Part shown: one piece after another, positions 16,108 to 24,449 of the stretch
How positions within the stretch are numbered: the first letter of the stretch is position 1
How the letters are laid out: each line of letters begins with the position of its first letter
DNA from: Acetohalobium arabaticum DSM 5501
GTDB taxonomy: Bacteria; Bacillota; Halanaerobiia; Halobacteroidales; Acetohalobiaceae
Direction: 5' to 3'
Assembly: GCF_000144695.1 (NCBI RefSeq)
Contig: NC_014378.1
Coordinates: 718,781-782,780, forward strand
DNA: 64,000 nucleotides
Program-made: the position numbers and the translations under genes
The notes under the pieces: model-generated
Database searches by the model: none
Seen by the model: only the letters and a program-made list of their open reading frames with translations
What the model was told of the DNA's origin: nothing

Positions 16108-18048
16108 ATGTCACAACAAGAAATAACAGAAGAAACTAATGAAAAACCTGAACCTTATGTTGCTGCAGATAAGTCAATGGCTGAATTTACTCCTAAAGCT
16201 ATAATTTTAGGGGTGATTATGACAGTAGTCTTTGCTGCTGCTAATGCTTACTTAGGTTTAAAAGTAGGAATGACAGTTAGTGCTTCTGTACCAGCAGCAG
16301 TAATTTCTATGGGAATTTTACGCGGAGTCTTAGATCAAGGTACTATTTTAGAGAATAATACTGTGCAGACAATTACTTCGGCTGGAACATCCCTGGCAGC
16401 AGGAGTAATCTTTACTGTTCCGGCATTGATTTTATGGGGCGTAGACCCTAGTATGATCAAGATATTCTTTTTATCATTATTCGGTGGAGTTTTAGGAGTC
16501 TTATTTATGATTCCACTGCGTAAGTTCTTGATTGTAGATGAACATGAAAATCTTCCTTATCCAGAAGGAACAGCCTGTGGTGAGGTTTTGATTGCCGGTG
16601 AAGAGGGCGGCGCTAAGTCAAAGTATGTATTCACCGGTATGGGTATCGGTGCTATTTATAAGCTATTTTCTGGTGGAATGAAGATCTGGAAGGATGCTGT
16701 CGAATGGGCTATCCCCGGTTATAAAGGAGCAGCCATTGGGTTTGATCTCTATCCTTCATTATTGGGAGTAGGATATATTATCGGGCCTAAAATTGCAGTT
16801 CGAATGTTAGCCGGAGGTACCTTAGGTTGGCTTGTATTTATGCCTTTGATTGCTAAAGTAGGCGGCGGTTTATCACAGCCGTTATTCCCGGCTAGTCAGC
16901 CGATTGCTGAATTAGGTTACTGGGGAATCTGGGATAACTATATTCGGTATGTCGGTGCTGGAGGTGTAGCTTTAGGCGGTGTTGTTAGCTTAATTAAAGC
17001 TTTACCGACAATTGTTGAATCCTTCAAGGCAGCCATGGGAGAATTAACTACTGGATTGGCTAAGGATGCCAAGAAGGTTAGAACTAATCTTGATCTTTCA
17101 ATTAAGTGGGTAGGTTTAGGTGCATTGGCAGTGATTTTAGCAATTGCCTTTGTTCCTCAGGTTCCAGTTGGAATTTTAGGAGCTGCAATTGTAACGATCT
17201 TTGGATTTTTCTTTGTAACTGTATCATCAAGAATTGTAGGTATTGTTGGTAGTTCTTCTAATCCGGCTTCCGGAATGACAATTGCGACTTTACTGGCTAC
17301 TAGCCTAATTATGAAAGCAGTAGGCTGGACTGATAAGACTGGTATGATAGCTGCGTTAAGTGTAGGAGCAATTGTCTGTATTGCTGTAGCAGTGGCCGGT
17401 GATACTTCTCAGGACTTAAAGACCGGATTTTTGGTAGGAGCCACCCCTAAAAAACAGCAGATTGGAGAATTAATTGGAATTTTAATTTCTGCTATCTTTG
17501 TCGGCGGTATTGTATTAATGTTACATCAAGCTTACGGCATTGCTACTAAACAGCTGCCGGCGCCTCAGGCCAATCTAATGTCTATGGTTGTTAAGGGAGT
17601 TATGAAGGGCAACTTACCGTGGGCCTTAGTCTTTACTGGTGTATTTTCGGCTCTAGTAATTGAGATGTTTGGTATTGGTTCTTTACCTTTTGCGGTTGGT
17701 TTATACCTACCAATTCATTTAAGTACACCGATTATGATTGGCGGTTTAATTAAGTTAGCCCTGGATAAAAAGTCAATTTCTAAGGAAGCTAGAAAGGATA
17801 AGAATGAAAGCGGAGTCTTATTTGCTTCCGGTTTAGTAGCCGGTGATGCATTGGTAGGAATCTTGCTTTCTGCTTTAGCTCTTAAAGGCTGGCATACAGC
17901 AATTCAAGTTGGTTCTGGCTGGGCAGGTAGTGCTGCTAATATTATTGCCTTAGGTACTTTTGCTGTTCTGGCTTATATTCTTTGGCGTAATTCTGTAGGT
18001 GCTACGCTGCGCGAAGAGCATAAAGATTCAACTAATATCACAGGATAA
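16108..18048 (+). CDS. OPT-family oligopeptide transporter
   Basis: This 646-residue integral membrane protein of the oligopeptide transporter family has many hydrophobic helices. Typical motifs are FAAANAYLGLKVGMTVSASVP, QTITSAGTSLAAGVIF, and NLPYPEGTACGEVL. ATG 16108 follows taggaggg at 16095-16102; an upstream in-frame TTG at 16078 has no better signal. A terminator follows, then an aminopeptidase gene, suggesting uptake of peptides and their breakdown, though the two may be transcribed separately. Substrates of this bacterial OPT subfamily are poorly known; peptides or metal-chelate peptides are possible. Confidence 0.92.
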   Translation: MSQQEITEETNEKPEPYVAADKSMAEFTPKAIILGVIMTVVFAAANAYLGLKVGMTVSASVPAAVISMGILRGVLDQGTILENNTVQTITSAGTSLAAGVIFTVPALILWGVDPSMIKIFFLSLFGGVLGVLFMIPLRKFLIVDEHENLPYPEGTACGEVLIAGEEGGAKSKYVFTGMGIGAIYKLFSGGMKIWKDAVEWAIPGYKGAAIGFDLYPSLLGVGYIIGPKIAVRMLAGGTLGWLVFMPLIAKVGGGLSQPLFPASQPIAELGYWGIWDNYIRYVGAGGVALGGVVSLIKALPTIVESFKAAMGELTTGLAKDAKKVRTNLDLSIKWVGLGALAVILAIAFVPQVPVGILGAAIVTIFGFFFVTVSSRIVGIVGSSSNPASGMTIATLLATSLIMKAVGWTDKTGMIAALSVGAIVCIAVAVAGDTSQDLKTGFLVGATPKKQQIGELIGILISAIFVGGIVLMLHQAYGIATKQLPAPQANLMSMVVKGVMKGNLPWALVFTGVFSALVIEMFGIGSLPFAVGLYLPIHLSTPIMIGGLIKLALDKKSISKEARKDKNESGVLFASGLVAGDALVGILLSALALKGWHTAIQVGSGWAGSAANIIALGTFAVLAYILWRNSVGATLREEHKDSTNITG

Positions 18049-18060
18049 ATAATGAAAACT

Positions 18061-18104
18061 AATCAGGCTCCCCATAAAAACAAGGGGAGTCTGGTTGATT
18101 TTTT
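18061..18104 (+). terminator. Intrinsic terminator after OPT transporter gene
   Basis: An imperfect stem (aatcaggctcccc with ggggagtctggtt, two G-T pairs) around an A-rich loop is followed by a run of six T. It ends the OPT transcript upstream of the aminopeptidase gene. Confidence 0.82.
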
Positions 18105-18136
18105 AATTAAAAATGAGAGTAGGGAGGAAGATAAAA

Positions 18137-19093
18137 ATGAATAACTTAAAAGAAGCAGCAGAGATAATTATTAATGACTGTATGTCAGTTAAGGATGATG
18201 AAACTACACTGGTGATTGTGGATAAGCCGCTGCGCAAGATTGGACAGGCTATTTTTGCGGCAGCTAAAGAAGCAGCCAATGAGGCAGTTTTGACAGAGAT
18301 TGCTCCGAGGGCTAACCATGGAGCAGAACCGCCGGCCAGTATTGCTAATCTGATGCAAGAATTCGATGTAGTTATAATGCCGACTTCTAAATCTCTTTCT
18401 CATACTAAAGCCCGTAAGGCAGCCAATGATGCTGGAGCGAGAGCAGCTACTCTACCGGATATTACAGAAGAGATTATGATTAGAACTCTAACAGCCGATT
18501 ATGAAGCTATTAAAGAGCGGAGTGAAAAGGTAGCTGAGATATTGGATGAAGGAAAGAAAGCCCACCTTATTACTGAAGCAGGAACAGACCTTAAGATGTC
18601 ACTGGTTGAACGCAGCGGACATCCCGATACAGGAATCTATCATCAAGCTGGAAACTTCGGGAATCTGCCAGCAGGAGAAGCCTACATAGCACCGCTAGAA
18701 GAGACAGCCGAAGGAAAAGTAGTTATTGATGGAGCTATGTCCGGATTGGGAGTGTTGGAGGAACCGGTTACCTTAATTGTAGAAGACGGTTATGTAGTTG
18801 ATATTCAAGGCGGTAAAGAAGCTGCTGAACTGACTGAATTAGTAGATCAGTATGGCAAAGAGGCCAGGAATATTGCTGAGTTAGGTATCGGTACTAATGA
18901 TCAGGCTATATTGACTGGTAATGTATTAGAAGATGAGAAGGTTATGAGCACTGTTCATGTAGCTATTGGTGATAACAGTGCCTTCGGCGGTAAAATAGAG
19001 ATAGAATCACATTTGGACGGTATTATCAATCAGCCGACATTGAAGGTGGATGACAGAGTGATTATGAAGGAAGGAGAGTTTAAGATACTTTAG
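18137..19093 (+). CDS. M29-type metalloaminopeptidase (aminopeptidase T-like)
   Basis: This 318-residue protein belongs to the COG2309 aminopeptidase group: AEIIINDCMSVKDDETTLVI at the start, LITEAGTDLKMSL, GNFGNLPAGEAYIAP, GLGVLEEP, ELGIGTNDQA, HVAIGDNSAFGG and the late ESHLDGII. The Glu and His residues in these segments correspond to the metal ligands. ATG 18137 has agggagga at 18121-18128. It is shorter than thermophilic M29 enzymes (about 410), so it lacks part of the N-terminal region. Its position behind the OPT transporter suggests hydrolysis of imported peptides. Confidence 0.82.
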   Translation: MNNLKEAAEIIINDCMSVKDDETTLVIVDKPLRKIGQAIFAAAKEAANEAVLTEIAPRANHGAEPPASIANLMQEFDVVIMPTSKSLSHTKARKAANDAGARAATLPDITEEIMIRTLTADYEAIKERSEKVAEILDEGKKAHLITEAGTDLKMSLVERSGHPDTGIYHQAGNFGNLPAGEAYIAPLEETAEGKVVIDGAMSGLGVLEEPVTLIVEDGYVVDIQGGKEAAELTELVDQYGKEARNIAELGIGTNDQAILTGNVLEDEKVMSTVHVAIGDNSAFGGKIEIESHLDGIINQPTLKVDDRVIMKEGEFKIL

Positions 19094-19122
19094 ATAGCAA
19101 GGTACTGCGGAAATAGAATTAA

Positions 19123-19546
19123 ATTGATATATTGTTGCAGTTTAGAGTTGATATCTTGCAAACGCTCCGAAAATCAGCTCTAATCAATCAGCAATGATTT
19201 ACCTTTATAGCTCCATTTTAAATTCCTAACTTATATGGTGATCATTCTCTCTTTTGGAGCTGCTTTAAAGTCGCTTATTGCAAGATATCAACTAATTGTG
19301 CAAAATTATCTGGGGAAGCGTTTGAAACCAAATTAATGAAAACTCTGTGCTACAAATAGTCAACATTTCTCTGGAGCGACTCTTAAAACTGACTCGGAAC
19401 CAGGGATGGTGGAGAGTCAGTTTTTGAGAATGAGTGAGACAGGATGTCGAACGAATGGCAAGCGTAGGAGATTTGTTGACTATAATCTGCAATATCATAA
19501 ATGAAATCATATTAGCTGCAAATGGAAAGTGACACAATATATCAAT
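19123..19546 (+). mobile_element. MITE-like hairpin element, copy 1
   Basis: A 424-bp repeat bounded by ATTGATATATTGT-type inverted ends lies between the aminopeptidase and patatin genes. It contains the 128-bp core (19356-19483) with inverted ends ATAGTCAACATTTCTC / GAGATTTGTTGACTAT. Inside is a perfect 11-bp stem (AAAACTGACTC at 19385-19395 with its complement at 19414-19424) around an 18-nt loop GGAACCAGGGATGGTGGA. Related copies are at 21469-21967 and 48286-48592. It carries no transposase, so it is non-autonomous or a structured repeat. It holds about 100 bp more left-side sequence than the 48-kb copy. Confidence 0.8.
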
Positions 19547-19552
19547 ATTCCT

Positions 19553-21376
19553 CTAAAAGATGAGATTGATATTCCATCCAAAGTGACTGCCGTCTTCATC
19601 ATCTTCAGCAATATAAATTCCAAAATCCAGCGGTTTTAATCCTAATAATTTCAGATTAGTATTAGCTCCAATTCCAGCGGCATGGGATGAATCATAAGAA
19701 GTTTGGTAATCGGAGAAGAGATAATATTCAATATCAGTTAGCTGTAATATTTCCATTAATTTAATAGTCGGTAGAAAGTTATGAGTATAAATCAAGTCAA
19801 TAGCTGTCTGCAGTTTTACATTATCTTTAGGTTTACTACCGCGATAGATAATAGGTGATTTAAGTAGACCAGTAGTATTATAGACAAGCTTAGGTTTAGC
19901 ACTCCAGATGCTGCTTATTTCAAATATCCCTTGGTGAGAGGTTAGTACTTTCCAGGAATCCAATTCCGGTGAAACCAATACTGAAGTTTCTCCTTCAAGT
20001 TTTATATTATTTATCTTTATGGTGTATTCATTATCTATAAGGTTGAACTCTCTATTATCAATACTTCTTCGGCCGACACTTAAGGTATAATTAGGAGTAT
20101 AATATTTGAGTTTTAATTCCCAGTTATCGTTGGAACCAGGCTTAATATTACTGATTAAATCAATAGTTTTAGTTAGCTGTTTTACTCTCAATTTGGCTTC
20201 TAGGTTATTATCTTCGCGGCGGTTATCAAGGATTGTAGCCTCTATCTGTCCTAGCTGCTGTTTTAGACCATACTGGAATTTGAAGAGGTCATCTTTGAAT
20301 AGATTCTGTTTAAAGAATGAATGATCTTTACCAAAATATAATTTAGGTGTTAAGAGAGAAGAATCAAGTGCTAATCTATCATATTTAAGGTCTGTCAGTA
20401 GGCGGTCAAGATTAATCGTTCCTTTTCTATCTATTTTTTGGAGCTGGATATCATATTTGTTGAGCAGTGATTTAATTTTTGGTATTTTTTCTTTAGTATG
20501 CTGGTAGCCAATAGAGATTAGTTCTGCTGCCTGATTAAAATCCATAAATGAATAATCAGCTACAGGATTATCGATGATGATATCCGAATATTCTTCAGTT
20601 ATCGGTCTTGATATCTTTTCCTGGAGTAGTTCAATCATTCTCATCATTGAGCGACTAGCGGTATTATAATTTTTATAAGGTAGTTTTCCGATAGCAGTAG
20701 AAGAGATTACAATATCTGCCCCTAATACTCTGGCTGTTTTAGCTGGAGTCGATTCTATAATTCCAGGGTCGATAAAGGTAAATTCATCCTGCTTCTGAAT
20801 AGGAAAATAATATGGAATGGCATAGGCATCTTGAATCTTATCAGAAACCCTACCCGAAGTATGGATGTATTTATTTCCTGTATTTAATTCACAGCTTAAA
20901 AAAGCTGTAGGAATGGGAAATTTCTCTAACTGATCAACTGGAGTTAATCTTTCTAGGAACTTATTAACTTTTTCTGTTTTAAGTAGAGATTGGGTACCAA
21001 AGAAGTTTGTTTCAAAAAGATTTGAAAAGGCAGCTTCAGTAGCTACTCTTTCAATTTCTGAAATAGTCATTCCGCTACCGTACATAGTACCTATGATTCC
21101 ACCCATGCTTGTACCTACAAGCATATCAATTGGAATTCCTTCTTCTTCTAAGGCTTTTAAGACACCAATGTGGACTAAAGCTCTACCTCCGCCTCCGCTT
21201 AGAGCAACTGCTATTCTCGGTTGATTAAGATTATCAAATTTGCTGGTATCTTCAAGAAGATATGTATCATCTTTGACAGTAATTCGTTTCAATTTATTCT
21301 TTGCAATAGAGGTTTGAGTAATGGAAAGAAGCATTATTAGTATCAGACTAATGATAATAAATTTATTACTCTTCAT
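19553..21376 (-). CDS. Secreted patatin-like phospholipase with predicted outer-membrane beta-barrel
   Basis: The N-terminus has a signal peptide (MKSNKFIIISLILIMLLSIT and following). A patatin domain (about residues 50-260) shows the oxyanion loop SGGGGRALVHIG, the nucleophile elbow GTSMGG, and the dyad Asp in FIDPG (usually DGG). Residues about 270-330 could form a POTRA-like linker. The last 250 residues are rich in alternating beta-strand pattern and end in Phe (WNINLIF), as outer-membrane barrels do. This order resembles the type Vd PlpD/FplA proteins of diderms, and the 607-residue length fits. Mobile hairpin copies lie on both sides. Patatin is certain; the barrel is inference. Confidence 0.82.
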   Translation of the reverse strand: MKSNKFIIISLILIMLLSITQTSIAKNKLKRITVKDDTYLLEDTSKFDNLNQPRIAVALSGGGGRALVHIGVLKALEEEGIPIDMLVGTSMGGIIGTMYGSGMTISEIERVATEAAFSNLFETNFFGTQSLLKTEKVNKFLERLTPVDQLEKFPIPTAFLSCELNTGNKYIHTSGRVSDKIQDAYAIPYYFPIQKQDEFTFIDPGIIESTPAKTARVLGADIVISSTAIGKLPYKNYNTASRSMMRMIELLQEKISRPITEEYSDIIIDNPVADYSFMDFNQAAELISIGYQHTKEKIPKIKSLLNKYDIQLQKIDRKGTINLDRLLTDLKYDRLALDSSLLTPKLYFGKDHSFFKQNLFKDDLFKFQYGLKQQLGQIEATILDNRREDNNLEAKLRVKQLTKTIDLISNIKPGSNDNWELKLKYYTPNYTLSVGRRSIDNREFNLIDNEYTIKINNIKLEGETSVLVSPELDSWKVLTSHQGIFEISSIWSAKPKLVYNTTGLLKSPIIYRGSKPKDNVKLQTAIDLIYTHNFLPTIKLMEILQLTDIEYYLFSDYQTSYDSSHAAGIGANTNLKLLGLKPLDFGIYIAEDDEDGSHFGWNINLIF

Positions 21377-21468
21377 ATATAATTAACTCCTTTATTGCTG
21401 GCTGAGATTAATAATATAATAACATATTTAGACTTTGGAAGCCAAATATGGTTTTAAAGTAAAGCTAT

Positions 21469-21967
21469 ATTGATATAATGTTGCACTTTCAAGATATTGC
21501 AGTGATAGTCAATATGTATCCGCCGCTTGTCGTTCGCTCAACATCCTGTTTCGCTCACTGTCAAAAACTGGCCCTCCACCGTCCGTGGTTCCGGACCAGT
21601 TTTAAGAGTCGCTCTGGACACATATTGACTATTGATAATAGAATATATTGAACTACAAATAGTCAACATTTCTCTGGAGCGACTCTTAAAAAGAACTTGG
21701 AGCCATGGAGGTTGTAGAATAATTTCTTTTTGTTCTTAGTCCTTTAGATTTGCTCAATACTACCATATTTAGCTCTAAAGGTTACTCCCATAGCCAGTCA
21801 TTGGTTTGTATGCTGGCTATGGCGGAAAGTTCTTTTTTGAGAGTGAGTGAGACAGGACGTCGAGCGAATGGCAAGCGTAAGAGATTTGTTGACTATAATC
21901 TGCAATATCTCAAACGAACGGTAAACGTTTGCAAGATATCAACTCTAAACTGCAACAATATATCAAT
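21469..21967. mobile_element. MITE-like hairpin element, inverted pair (copies 2 and 3)
   Basis: This 499-bp unit starts and ends with ATTGATAT / ATATCAAT inverted ends. It holds two cores head to head: copy 2 on the minus strand (21505-21632, 128 bp) and copy 3 on the plus strand (21659-21896, 238 bp). Copy 2 has stem AAAACTGGTCC / GGGCCAGTTTT (one T-G pair). Copy 3 has stem AAAAAGAACTT at 21688-21698 with its complement at 21827-21837 and a 110-nt insertion in the loop. The right end repeats, inverted, the left end of copies 1 and 4. It fills most of the 720-nt gap between the patatin gene and recO; nothing else is recognisable there. Confidence 0.8.
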
Positions 21968-22098
21968 TAAGTACAGATTAGTAGGAATAATCACCTCACT
22001 TTTGTAGATACTAAAAATAGGATTCTTAAAAAGAGGGATTTAAAGCTGAATACAGAAAAAATAGGAATAACTCTTTTTAAATAAAGGATTGATTATTG

Positions 22099-22854
22099 AT
22101 GTCCCTCTATAAAACAGAAGCAATAGTATTGAAGTACTATGAACTGAAAGAAGCCGATAAGATTATTGTTTTATATACTAGACAACACGGTAAGGTACAG
22201 GCTGTGGCCAATGGTGCACGAAAGACAAAAAGCCGTTTGGCTGGCAGCGTGGAGCTGTTTACTTACAGCGACTTTCTGCTTTATCAAGGTAAATCCTTAT
22301 CTACTATTAGCCAGACTGAAATTATAAACTCCTTTGCTTCTCTGCGGGATGACCTCTTTAAGATGGCCTATGCTTCCTATGTAGTCGAGGTAGTTAATGA
22401 GTTTACAGTCGATGAAGAAAAGAATGAACCGCTCTTTGCTCTTTTATTGGCAACACTTTATATGTTAGATAGAGGAGAAGAGTTAGAACTGGCTACTAGA
22501 TTCTTTGAGTTAAGACTTCTTAATTTATTGGGGTATCGTCCTCAACTAGATGCCTGTGTTGATTGTGATCTGGATTTAGCTAAAATAGATAAAGTTAAGT
22601 TCAGCTCAAAGCTAGGCGGAGTAGTCTGTGCTGACTGTGCCCTAGAGGATCAGTATGCTATGCGGATTAATAAAGGAACAGTAGCTACTATGGAGCGTTT
22701 ATTGGAAATAGATTATAAAAAATTGGATAGATTGAAGGTGCCTGAAAGCACAAGACAGCAATTGGCTAAAATACTTCCTAATTATTTACAATCAATTATT
22801 GAAAAGAAATTAAAGAGTTTAGACTTTCTTAAAACATTAACTATGACTAATTAA
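22099..22854 (+). CDS. recO: DNA repair protein RecO
   Basis: RecO loads RecA on single-stranded DNA in the RecFOR pathway. The N-terminal OB fold (YKTEAIVLKYYELKEADKI, VANGARKTKSRLAG) and the zinc motif made of CVDCDL and CADCAL near residues 155-180 are visible. The 251-residue length is normal. I chose ATG 22099 over TTG 22096; aaagga lies at 22083-22088. It begins a conserved Firmicutes order with glyQS. Confidence 0.94.
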   Translation: MSLYKTEAIVLKYYELKEADKIIVLYTRQHGKVQAVANGARKTKSRLAGSVELFTYSDFLLYQGKSLSTISQTEIINSFASLRDDLFKMAYASYVVEVVNEFTVDEEKNEPLFALLLATLYMLDRGEELELATRFFELRLLNLLGYRPQLDACVDCDLDLAKIDKVKFSSKLGGVVCADCALEDQYAMRINKGTVATMERLLEIDYKKLDRLKVPESTRQQLAKILPNYLQSIIEKKLKSLDFLKTLTMTN

Positions 22855-22874
22855 TACTGAAGAGAGGTGAGATA

Positions 22875-23264
22875 ATGCAGGATATAAACCAGCAGTTAGA
22901 GAAGATAGATCTGATCAGAGAGCGGACTAAAGCCAGCTATCGGGAGGCTAAAGAAGCATTGGAAGCAGCAGATGGTGATGTTCTGGAAGCAGTTGTCAGA
23001 TTAGAAGAGGAGGACTTGAACCATAAAAAAGAGTTTCAGGTAGCCGGTAGTAAATTGATAGAAAAGATAAAGGAACTGATTAAGAAAGGAAATGTAACTA
23101 AGATTCTGGTTAAGAAAGATGGAGAGATTATCTTTAGTCTTCCAGTAACTGTTGGAGTAATAGGAACAGCCTTCTATCCACCGCTGGCAGTTTTAGGCTT
23201 AGCAGCTACCTTAGTAGGTCAGTATACTCTGGAAGTAGAGTATAACGAACCAACAAGAAAGTAA
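22875..23264 (+). CDS. DUF4342 protein with UBA/TS-N-like domain
   Basis: This 129-residue protein has an N-terminal UBA/TS-N-type three-helix motif (LIRERTKASYREAKEALEAADGDVLEAV) as in the start of EF-Ts, followed by a C-terminal half with a hydrophobic segment (LPVTVGVIGTAFYPPLAVLG) that could be a membrane hairpin. It matches DUF4342 proteins, whose role is unknown. An agaggtgag ribosome site precedes ATG 22875. It sits between recO and the glycine T-box. Confidence 0.78.
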   Translation: MQDINQQLEKIDLIRERTKASYREAKEALEAADGDVLEAVVRLEEEDLNHKKEFQVAGSKLIEKIKELIKKGNVTKILVKKDGEIIFSLPVTVGVIGTAFYPPLAVLGLAATLVGQYTLEVEYNEPTRK

Positions 23265-23271
23265 GTTTCTA

Positions 23272-23300
23272 TTGACAATGGAAGTTGAGTCTGATATATT
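23272..23300 (+). promoter_or_regulatory. Promoter of the glyQS T-box operon
   Basis: TTGACA (23272-23277) and TATATT (23295-23300) are separated by 17 nt, directly upstream of the T-box leader. Confidence 0.8.
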
Positions 23301-23306
23301 TATATG

Positions 23307-23530
23307 TAAAATTAATATTAGCTGTGATGAAGAAGAGGAGTAGCTAAATGTGGCTATTACAGCGAATCAGGGATAGTGGAAGCCTGATGTAGTCAGTTTA
23401 GTGAAAGGCGCTTTGGAGCAGACTTCATGAGTGAATTATCTACTTTAAGATGGATAATTAATCAGGGTGGAACCGCGGGAAACCTCGTTCCTGATAGCTG
23501 TTGCTATCAGAAATGAGGTTTTTTGATTTT
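23307..23530 (+). ncRNA. Glycine T-box leader (riboswitch) of glyQS
   Basis: The T-box signature TGGAACCGCGGG lies at 23468-23479, preceding a strong terminator hairpin (aacctcgttcctgatagc paired with gctatcagaaatgaggtt, then T-run at 23519-23524). The conserved stem I segment with GAAGCCTGAT is at about 23380, and a GGC triplet at 23407-23409 in a GAAAGGCGC context is the likely glycine specifier. The A after TGG matches a Gly tRNA discriminator U. Uncharged tRNA-Gly would stabilise the antiterminator and raise glyQS expression. Confidence 0.88.
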
Positions 23531-23561
23531 TAATATTATTTCTTAAGGAGGAATAGTTGAG

Positions 23562-24449
23562 ATGAATTTTCAAGATATGATTCATGCCTTGAATGAATTC
23601 TGGGCTGAACAGAAATGTATTATCAAGCAGCCTTATGATATTGAAGTAGGAGCAGGAACAATGAATCCGGCTACTACACTGCGTGCTTTAGGGCCTGAAG
23701 ATTGGAATGTAGCATATGTAGAGCCCTGCCGCCGTCCGGCTGATGGCCGTTATGGTGAAAATCCTAATCGCTTACAGCATTATTATCAATACCAGGTGAT
23801 TATGAAGCCGTCACCACAAAAGATTCAAGAGATTTATTTGGATAGTTTAGAGGCTTTAGGGATTGATCCGGCCAAGCATGACATCCGCTTTGTAGAGGAT
23901 AACTGGGAATCGCCTACTCTAGGTGCCTGGGGTTTAGGCTGGGAAGTCTGGTTAGATGGTATGGAGATTACTCAGTTTACTTACTTTCAGCAGGTAGGAG
24001 GCTTTGATGTCAAACCGGTCTCTGTTGAGATTACCTATGGGTTAGAACGAATTGCAGTCTATTTACAGGAAGTAGACAGCGTCTTTGATATCGAATGGGT
24101 TGATGGTATCAGTTACGGCGATGTACATCATCAAGGCGAAGTAGAACATTCTACTTATAACTTTGAAGTAGCAGATATCGATAAGTTATTAACCTTCTTT
24201 GATCTCTATGAAGAAGAGGCCAAGCAGGCTATAGAGGAAGACTTAGTTCTGCCGGCTTATGATTATGTATTGAAGTGTTCACATACCTTTAATTTACTGG
24301 ATGCCCGGGGAGCAATCAGCGTAACAGAACGAACTAGCTATATTAAGCGGGTTAGAGATCTTGCTAATCTATGTGCTAAGGCCTATCTAGAGCAGCGGGA
24401 AAGATTAGGCTATCCGTTAATGAAGGAAGGGAGGAGAGAGAATGAGTAA
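23562..24449 (+). CDS. glyQ: Glycyl-tRNA synthetase alpha subunit
   Basis: GlyQ is the catalytic subunit of the alpha2-beta2 class II synthetase. Its 295 residues include [17 protein letters not shown], the [17 protein letters not shown] segment, [16 protein letters not shown] and the class II motif 3 region [16 protein letters not shown]. The length is normal. It overlaps glyS by 8 nt, and it is controlled by the T-box at 23307-23530. Confidence 0.97.
   Translation: MNFQDMIHALNEFWAEQKCIIKQPYDIEVGAGTMNPATTLRALGPEDWNVAYVEPCRRPADGRYGENPNRLQHYYQYQVIMKPSPQKIQEIYLDSLEALGIDPAKHDIRFVEDNWESPTLGAWGLGWEVWLDGMEITQFTYFQQVGGFDVKPVSVEITYGLERIAVYLQEVDSVFDIEWVDGISYGDVHHQGEVEHSTYNFEVADIDKLLTFFDLYEEEAKQAIEEDLVLPAYDYVLKCSHTFNLLDARGAISVTERTSYIKRVRDLANLCAKAYLEQRERLGYPLMKEGRRENE

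Noticed and set aside
19292-19537. A minus-strand open frame inside hairpin copy 1, with a similar frame in copy 4 (48385-48591)
   Set aside because: The two translate alike because the DNA repeats are alike; paired changes in the stem show the nucleic-acid fold is conserved, and neither has a ribosome site or known domain.
21750-22007. A plus-strand open frame inside hairpin copy 3
   Set aside because: It covers the loop insertion and the repeat arm; no start signal and no domain.
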